Assembly (NCBI GenBank): GCA_016280345.1
Contig: JAEEGN010000153.1
Coordinates: 1-10,631 of the forward strand
DNA length: 10,631 nucleotides
Reading direction: 5' to 3'
Source of the DNA: Selenomonadaceae bacterium
Lineage (GTDB): Bacteria; Bacillota; Negativicutes; Selenomonadales; Selenomonadaceae
The notes beneath the pieces are model-generated. The model ran no database searches. It saw only the letters and a program-made list of their open reading frames with translations, and was not told the DNA's origin. Position 1 is the first letter of the stretch. Every line of letters starts with the position of its first letter. Position numbers and translations under genes: made by a program. Positions 6,997 to 10,631 of this stretch are shown here, one piece after another.

Positions 6997-7500
6997 CTAA
7001 ATCCCCATTTCCGCGTTAGCCAGAGTGACCGCCGATTCCAGTTCAAAAACGCGACCGGTTTGGAGGTTCTCCCCCTTGATGCGGAAGAACAGCGTCCGCG
7101 TCCCGGCCGGCCGGAACTCGAACTCCGAAACGGCGAGATCGGCGAGCCGGCTCCCCCCGGTCATGGGCTGGCTGTTCCGCATGAGCCGCGGCCGTTCATC
7201 ATTTGACAGCACATATTCAATCCACTGCGGCGTCCCGCCTGCATCATGGACCAGGATCCGCAAGCGACCGCCCGCGCTCTCGAAGCGATACGCGTACATC
7301 AGGTCTGACGAAATGCGCTCCATGGAGAACCGGACCTGGTTCTGGATTTCCCAGTCACCGAGCATGGAGGCGTAAGACCGCAACCCCCAGCCGAGCGCCG
7401 CCGCCAATGAACCCAGAAGGAGCGCGATAAGCGGCAGGGCGACCGCCAGCTCCGCCAGGCTCTGTCCGGCCTCACTCCATTTTCCCCGGCGGCTACTCAC
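6997..7500 (-). CDS. GspJ/PilW-like pseudopilin
   Basis: The 167-residue protein begins with a short basic leader, then the processing site AG12 before Q13, with E17 at mature position 5 and a hydrophobic helix to about residue 40. Residues 45-167 follow the PilW/GspJ pattern: predicted strands RLRILVHD, QWIEYVLS, LADLAVSEFEFRP, TLFFRIKG and a final VFELESAVTLAN. The start is a GTG at 7500 that overlaps the stop of the upstream I-like gene by 8 bases, with GGTGA about 6 bases upstream. Glutamine at mature position 1 is less common than phenylalanine. The leader also resembles TadE-type sequences (GQSLAE), but the globular part and context favour GspJ/PilW. Confidence 0.8.
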   Translation of the reverse strand: MSSRRGKWSEAGQSLAELAVALPLIALLLGSLAAALGWGLRSYASMLGDWEIQNQVRFSMERISSDLMYAYRFESAGGRLRILVHDAGGTPQWIEYVLSNDERPRLMRNSQPMTGGSRLADLAVSEFEFRPAGTRTLFFRIKGENLQTGRVFELESAVTLANAEMGI

Positions 7501-7885
7501 GGACGCTCACCAGCCTGTGAAAGCGATTTTCCCGCACCCGGCCCCGTGCCGGCCAGCGGACAGTCACCTGGATATCGCGCAGGAAAGCGCTGCCCTCATA
7601 TCCCGCGACCTGCGTCTCGACCTCGAAGGCCACGCGATTCCGGACCACGGGATTATCGCCGCCGCCCAGCCAGGGCAGCGATGACGCCGAGCGCAGATAA
7701 GCCGCCGGCTTCGCCTCAGCCAGCGCCATCTGCTCCTGGGCCAGGAAAGCCGCCGTGACTTCCGCCTCGCTTTGCAGCCGCTGCTCATTGAGCACGGCAA
7801 ACGACAGGCAGATCAGCGAGGCGACCGCCAGGATCGCGCCCAAAAACAACGCTTCGAGCAGTGCGAAGCCCTTTTCCCGCTCCAT
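7493..7885 (-). CDS. GspI/PilV-like pseudopilin
   Basis: The product is 130 residues. The leader MEREKG ends at the prepilin peptidase site G6, followed by FALLEALFLGAI, which places glutamate at mature position 5 and starts a hydrophobic helix. The remainder is a small domain typical of GspI/PilV in size, with a helix carrying AFLAQEQMALAEAKP and a final strand region DIQVTVRWPARG. The ATG at 7885 has GGGAG 8 bases upstream and lies 12 bases after the stop of the H-like gene. Its stop overlaps the next gene by 8 bases. It is presumably a minor subunit of the filament tip, matured by the peptidase at 8343-8912. Confidence 0.85.
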   Translation of the reverse strand: MEREKGFALLEALFLGAILAVASLICLSFAVLNEQRLQSEAEVTAAFLAQEQMALAEAKPAAYLRSASSLPWLGGGDNPVVRNRVAFEVETQVAGYEGSAFLRDIQVTVRWPARGRVRENRFHRLVSVRE

Positions 7886-7897
7886 CGCATATACTCC

Positions 7898-8350
7898 CTA
7901 CGGCGGCGTCAGCGACACCCGGATCCGGCCCGCCAGATCGATAATGACATAGCGCCGCTCTGTCCCGCTCCGCAGCATGATCGTCATCGGCTCCGCGTTC
8001 CCGGTGCCATAGAACTCGACCGTTGAACGGCCGCTACTCATCTCGATGCCGGAAGGCAAGGTATAACGGCGCCTGATTTTTGAATTGCAAATGACGGAAT
8101 AGCCGTCTCTCGCCAGCCGGAACGACAGCGCCTGATGCTCGCTGGCATCGGGAAACTCCTGCCGCTGCGCGACTGCGTAAACGGCCTCTTCCCGGTAAAC
8201 CGCCAGCGCCGCCGCCAACTGCGCCGCCTCATGGTCCAGCGCCAGCGTCTGGTAATGGAAAGACAGCCGCGGCACAGCCACGGCCGCCAGAAGTCCGGCG
8301 ACCATGGCCGCCAGCACTGCCTCCAACAGGCTGAAGCCCTTCTCATCCAT
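7898..8350 (-). CDS. GspH/FimT-like pseudopilin
   Basis: The 150-residue protein starts MDEKG, then FSLLEAVLAAMVAGLLAAVAVPRL, a canonical class III signal with cleavage after G5 and glutamate at mature position 5. The globular part matches the GspH/FimT layout: a helix rich in alanine with AAALAVYREEAVYA, then strands including YVIIDLAGRIRVS close to the C-terminus. The ATG at 8350 overlaps the peptidase stop by 8 bases, so translation is coupled. Its ribosome site is weak, which agrees with dependence on coupling. It is probably a minor component of the initiating tip complex together with the I, J and K-like proteins. Confidence 0.85.
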   Translation of the reverse strand: MDEKGFSLLEAVLAAMVAGLLAAVAVPRLSFHYQTLALDHEAAQLAAALAVYREEAVYAVAQRQEFPDASEHQALSFRLARDGYSVICNSKIRRRYTLPSGIEMSSGRSTVEFYGTGNAEPMTIMLRSGTERRYVIIDLAGRIRVSLTPP

Positions 8351-8912
8351 AGAAAAAGCCCCTGTACCAGATTGTCAGCCAATCCCCGAACAGGAAAGCC
8401 GCCAACGCGCTCCCCGCCAGAAACGGGCCGAAGGGGATCGTGTCCCGGCGCCCTTTGCGCCCCGACGCCAAAAGCGCCGCGGCGAACAAACCGCCGGCGA
8501 TGAACGCCAAGAGAAGCGTCCAGAGAATCAGCGGCCAGGAAAACCAGCAACCGAGCGCCGCCATGAACTTGATATCGCCGCCGCCGATACCGCCCCGGAC
8601 CGCCAGGCGGAGAAGCAGCAACGGGACGCTTCCCAGGGCGGCGCTCCCCAGGATTTCCGCCATCGGCCGCCCCGCGTTAAGGACCAATCCCGCAAGCGTC
8701 ATCGGCAACAGCAGGCGGTCGAAGATCAACCCGTACCGGGCGTCGAGGACGCCTACCGGCAGCAGGAAAGCCGCCAACGCCGCCCCTTTGAGGAACGACG
8801 GCGAGGCGCCGAAGAAGGCGTACAGCCCGGCCGCGGAAAGCAGCCACAGGGCGAACAGGCATCGGCCGTGACGCTTCGCCAGATGCCAGAAGTTCTCGTC
8901 CGGCGAAATCAT
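8343..8912 (-). CDS. Prepilin peptidase (A24 family), lacking the N-methyltransferase domain
   Basis: This integral membrane aspartic peptidase removes the leader of prepilins after glycine. The two catalytic aspartates are D57 in GVLDARYGLIFDR and D113 in the GxGD-type motif GGIGGGDIKF. Hydrophobic segments lie at about 18-34, 42-56, 68-80, 86-104, 118-145 and 165-180. From the chosen ATG at 8912 it has 189 residues, shorter than two-domain PilD/GspO (about 250-290), and it lacks the N-terminal cytoplasmic domain with paired CxxC motifs that methylates mature pilins. The start is 4 bases after the upstream pilin stop, with AAGGA about 8 bases upstream; the frame is open to 9071 but this would lie inside the pilin gene. 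Confidence 0.92.
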   Translation of the reverse strand: MISPDENFWHLAKRHGRCLFALWLLSAAGLYAFFGASPSFLKGAALAAFLLPVGVLDARYGLIFDRLLLPMTLAGLVLNAGRPMAEILGSAALGSVPLLLLRLAVRGGIGGGDIKFMAALGCWFSWPLILWTLLLAFIAGGLFAAALLASGRKGRRDTIPFGPFLAGSALAAFLFGDWLTIWYRGFFYG

Positions 8913-8916
8913 TCCC

Positions 8917-9315
8917 TCAGTCCTTGCGCCCGAAATCGCCGGCTTTGTAGTTTTGGCACAGGGCCTCGGTATGATCGTCCGACAGTGAATAGCTGCCCGC
9001 CGTAATCTCGACGGTATCGCCTGTCCGGAGCAGGCATTTCCCCTTGGGCGGCTTGAGATTGTCGATATCAACGATATAGTCTTTGAGATCCGTGCTGATG
9101 CTGGTGGGATAGGTGCCTTTTTCCGCCTGGTACATCACGATCGCCGTGTTCAGCACCCGGAGGTCGGACTGCACCTTCGAGGTATTCGCCAGCGCGATGG
9201 CGTTGCTGAAGCGGGGAATGGCGATCATGGAAAGCACGCCGACAATCGACATCACGATCAACAGTTCCAACAGCGAAAACCCGCGCTGCCCCAAAGTCAT
9301 ATCCCGTTCTCTCAT
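8917..9315 (-). CDS. GspG/PilA-like major pilin
   Basis: This is the likely main filament subunit. From ATG 9315 it has 132 residues: leader ending QRG12, then FSLLELLIVMSIVGVLSMIA with glutamate E17 at mature position 5. The helix is followed by VLNTAIVMYQAEKGTYPTS, a good match to the GspG-type segment before its globular domain. Cysteines C94 and C120 could form a disulphide. ATG 9315 is preferred because GGGAGGG lies 5-8 bases upstream. A TTG at 9330 is in frame but overlaps that ribosome site, and M6 at 9300 has a weaker one. It starts 25 bases after the gspF/pilC stop and is followed by the peptidase that would process it. Confidence 0.9.
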   Translation of the reverse strand: MRERDMTLGQRGFSLLELLIVMSIVGVLSMIAIPRFSNAIALANTSKVQSDLRVLNTAIVMYQAEKGTYPTSISTDLKDYIVDIDNLKPPKGKCLLRTGDTVEITAGSYSLSDDHTEALCQNYKAGDFGRKD

Positions 9316-9340
9316 GCCATTCCCTCCCAAGAATCCACTC

Positions 9341-10375
9341 TCAACCGCTGTAAGCCGCCATCGTATCCAGTACCGGCAAGGCGATAGCGAAGACGATGAA
9401 GCCGATGACGCTGCCCATGATCAGGAGCATTGCCGGCTCCATCAGCGCGCGCAGCCGCTCGCTGCGCGTATTCGCCTCCAGCCGGCAGAATTCCGCGATC
9501 TTCGCCAGGACCATGTCCATTTCCCCGGTCCGTTCGCCCGTGGCCAGAAGTTCCAGCAAAACGGGCGGGAAAATCCGACTCTGCCGCAGGGAGGCCGAGA
9601 CCGTGAGTCCCCGCACCACGTCATGGTGCACCCGCAAGAGTTCCCGCCGGACGTAGGCGTTGCCGGCCGTATCCTGCAAGACCGCCAGCGCCTGGTCGAT
9701 GACGATGCCGCTGGACAAAAGCAGCGCCAGCGTCCCCGAAAAACGCATCAGCTCCGTATACGCGAGCATTGGTCCCACCACGGGGAAGCGGAGCAGCCAT
9801 TGATCCACCCGGGCGCGAACCGTCTCCCGCCGGTAGAGGTAAGCGCCCGTCGCCACAGCCAGCAGCGCCAAAGCGGCCAGCCAAAGCCCATGCTCCGGCA
9901 ACAGATGACTGAAATCGAGGAGCAGCCGCGTGGGCCAGGGGAGTTCCGCCTCCAGGGAGGCAAACAACCCGGCAAAGACCGGCAGGACGTAAACGACCAG
10001 AAACACCGCCGCCACGATAACCGCGGTCAGGAGGACCATCGGATAGAGCATCAGCGTAATCAGTTTCGTCCGGGAAACGTACTGCTCCTCCAGGTGGTCC
10101 GCCAGTTGGCCCAGGACGGTCTCCAGGTTGCCGCTGATCTCGCCCACGCTTACCAGATACACCGCCAGGCGCGGGAAAACGCCGTCCTGTCGCTTCATGG
10201 CCTCAGAAAGCGCGCTTCCTCCCTGCACCCGCGCGTAAAGCGCCCGCGCCATCCGCTTCAGCGGCGGCGCCGCTTCCTGCTCCGACAAGACCTTCAGGCT
10301 TTCGCTGAGCGTCATGCCCGCCTGCACCATCACTGAAAGCTGACGGAAGAAGATCATCTGGTCGTGACGGGCCAT
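9341..10375 (-). CDS. GspF/PilC platform protein (main open part; 5' end frameshifted)
   Basis: This polytopic protein is the inner-membrane platform that the GspE/PilB ATPase acts on. From ATG 10375 the frame has 344 residues with both T2SSF repeats: about 8-131 with VSVGEISGNLETVL and about 211-333 with ATGERTGEMDMVL. Membrane helices lie at about 108-135, 163-181 and 315-340. The in-frame sequence before ATG 10375 continues upstream as a conserved GspF N-terminus (see 10376-10554), but it contains no ATG, GTG or TTG. The good start at 10554 is in another frame. Restoring one base would give about 404 residues, the normal size. If the sequence is correct, a shorter protein could start at 10375, where GGAG lies 5 bases upstream. 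Confidence 0.9.
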   Translation of the reverse strand: MARHDQMIFFRQLSVMVQAGMTLSESLKVLSEQEAAPPLKRMARALYARVQGGSALSEAMKRQDGVFPRLAVYLVSVGEISGNLETVLGQLADHLEEQYVSRTKLITLMLYPMVLLTAVIVAAVFLVVYVLPVFAGLFASLEAELPWPTRLLLDFSHLLPEHGLWLAALALLAVATGAYLYRRETVRARVDQWLLRFPVVGPMLAYTELMRFSGTLALLLSSGIVIDQALAVLQDTAGNAYVRRELLRVHHDVVRGLTVSASLRQSRIFPPVLLELLATGERTGEMDMVLAKIAEFCRLEANTRSERLRALMEPAMLLIMGSVIGFIVFAIALPVLDTMAAYSG

Positions 10376-10554
10376 CCGGCTCCGCAGGAAATGCCGGATA
10401 TGGTCCCAGGCCGAAGGCGTCCGCAGCCGGACCAGGAAAAGGCCCTGCTGGAGGACCGCCGCCGCCGCGTCCCTTTCCGTAGGCGCCGTAATCGTATCCT
10501 GGCGCAGTATCCCCTGGGAATCCCTGGCGGTATAGTAAAGGCTGGGCCCGGCAT
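10376..10554 (-). pseudogene. Frameshifted 5' part of gspF/pilC
   Basis: In the frame of the main GspF body this stretch reads SLYYTARDSQGILRQD and later AAAAVLQQGLFLVRL, the conserved N-terminus of GspF/PilC (pattern Y.ARD..G ... A...L..QGL). It has no start codon in that frame. An ATG at 10552-10554, with AGGAG 4 bases upstream and 12 bases after the preceding stop, gives MPGP in a different frame. Adding a single base around 10540-10551, for example in the GGGCCC string, would join MPGP to SLYYTARD. I therefore see one missing base, either an assembly error or a true mutation. The competing 66-codon frame from the ATG is low-complexity, arginine-rich and unlike a real protein. Confidence 0.65.
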
Positions 10555-10558
10555 CGCT

Positions 10559-10563
10559 CTCCT
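10559..10563 (-). promoter_or_regulatory. Ribosome binding site of gspF/pilC
   Basis: AGGAG on the minus strand ends 4 bases before the ATG at 10552-10554. It marks that ATG as the original gspF/pilC start and so supports the frameshift reading rather than initiation at 10375. Confidence 0.6.
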
Positions 10564-10566
10564 GAC

Positions 10567-10631
10567 TTATGGCAAATACCGGCTGGCGGTTTCTCCGGAA
10601 ATCCGTCCCGCGGCGCGAAGCTCCCCGACAG
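10567..10631 (-). CDS. C-terminal tail of probable GspE/PilB ATPase (5' end outside window)
   Basis: A frame open from the right edge ends with TAA at 10567-10569 and encodes about 20 residues (VGELRAAGRISGETASRYLP). The length is too short for recognition by motif. The assignment to the secretion/pilus ATPase rests on position: it ends 12 bases before the gspF/pilC start, where gspE/pilB usually lies. Other frames across this stretch lead into gspF without a start. Confidence 0.4.
   Translation of the reverse strand, partial: VGELRAAGRISGETASRYLP

Noticed and set aside
9113..10336. Plus-strand open frame (407 codons) opposite gspF and the pilin
   Set aside because: It is Gln/Arg/His-rich shadow translation across two convincing minus-strand genes.
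10354..10554. 66-codon minus-strand frame starting at the gspF ATG
   Set aside because: The start and ribosome site are good, but after MPGP the protein is arginine-rich and meaningless, while another frame carries the conserved GspF N-terminus. I treat it as the product of a frameshift and not as a separate gene.
1..10631. Search for tRNA, rRNA, CRISPR repeats, transposase or integrase genes
   Set aside because: No such gene, repeat-spacer pattern or terminal inverted repeat was seen on either strand.

Overview
The window is GC-rich (roughly 60 % by eye) bacterial chromosomal DNA. Every gene I can support lies on the minus strand, so it reads from the right edge to the left edge. It looks like a conserved core locus. 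I see no mobile element, tRNA, rRNA or CRISPR array. The gene content (a one-cluster type IV pilus / type II secretion-like assembly system, aroC-aroK-aroB, surE, and a secreted L,D-transpeptidase) suggests a GC-rich Firmicutes relative. A diderm Negativicutes lineage is possible, but this is recall-based inference and not proven by the sequence.

Region 1 (right edge down to about 4871) is an assembly operon for a type IV filament or pseudopilus. In transcription order it encodes: the tail of a probable GspE/PilB ATPase; a GspF/PilC inner-membrane platform protein whose first ~60 codons are in a shifted frame; a GspG-like major pilin; a short prepilin peptidase; four small pseudopilins resembling GspH, GspI, GspJ and GspK/PilX; a GspL-like protein that fuses a shortened PilM-type domain to a PilN-type domain; and a GspM/PilO-like protein. 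This order matches the classical gsp order E-F-G-(O)-H-I-J-K-L-M. Most junctions are overlaps or gaps of a few bases, which points to one translationally coupled transcript.

Region 2 (about 4816 down to 2066) encodes three shikimate-pathway enzymes with overlapping ends: chorismate synthase (aroC), shikimate kinase (aroK) and 3-dehydroquinate synthase (aroB). A gap of only 54 bases separates it from the pilus genes, and I see no terminator there, so read-through from the pilus operon is plausible. Between aroB and surE lie about 313 bases that probably hold a small cysteine-containing gene, possibly frameshifted. surE (nucleoside 5'-monophosphate phosphatase) follows. A strong intrinsic terminator nested inside a long second inverted repeat closes the unit at about 893-955.

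Region 3 (left edge to about 786) is a separate unit: an extended -10 promoter, a ~59-base leader with a clear ribosome binding site, and the first 230 codons of a secreted YkuD-type L,D-transpeptidase that runs off the left edge.

The most useful observations are the apparent single-base frameshift at the start of gspF/pilC, the compact T2SS-like gene order with a GspL-like PilM/PilN fusion, and the possible broken small gene between aroB and surE. I do not see evidence for a wholly new type of system.
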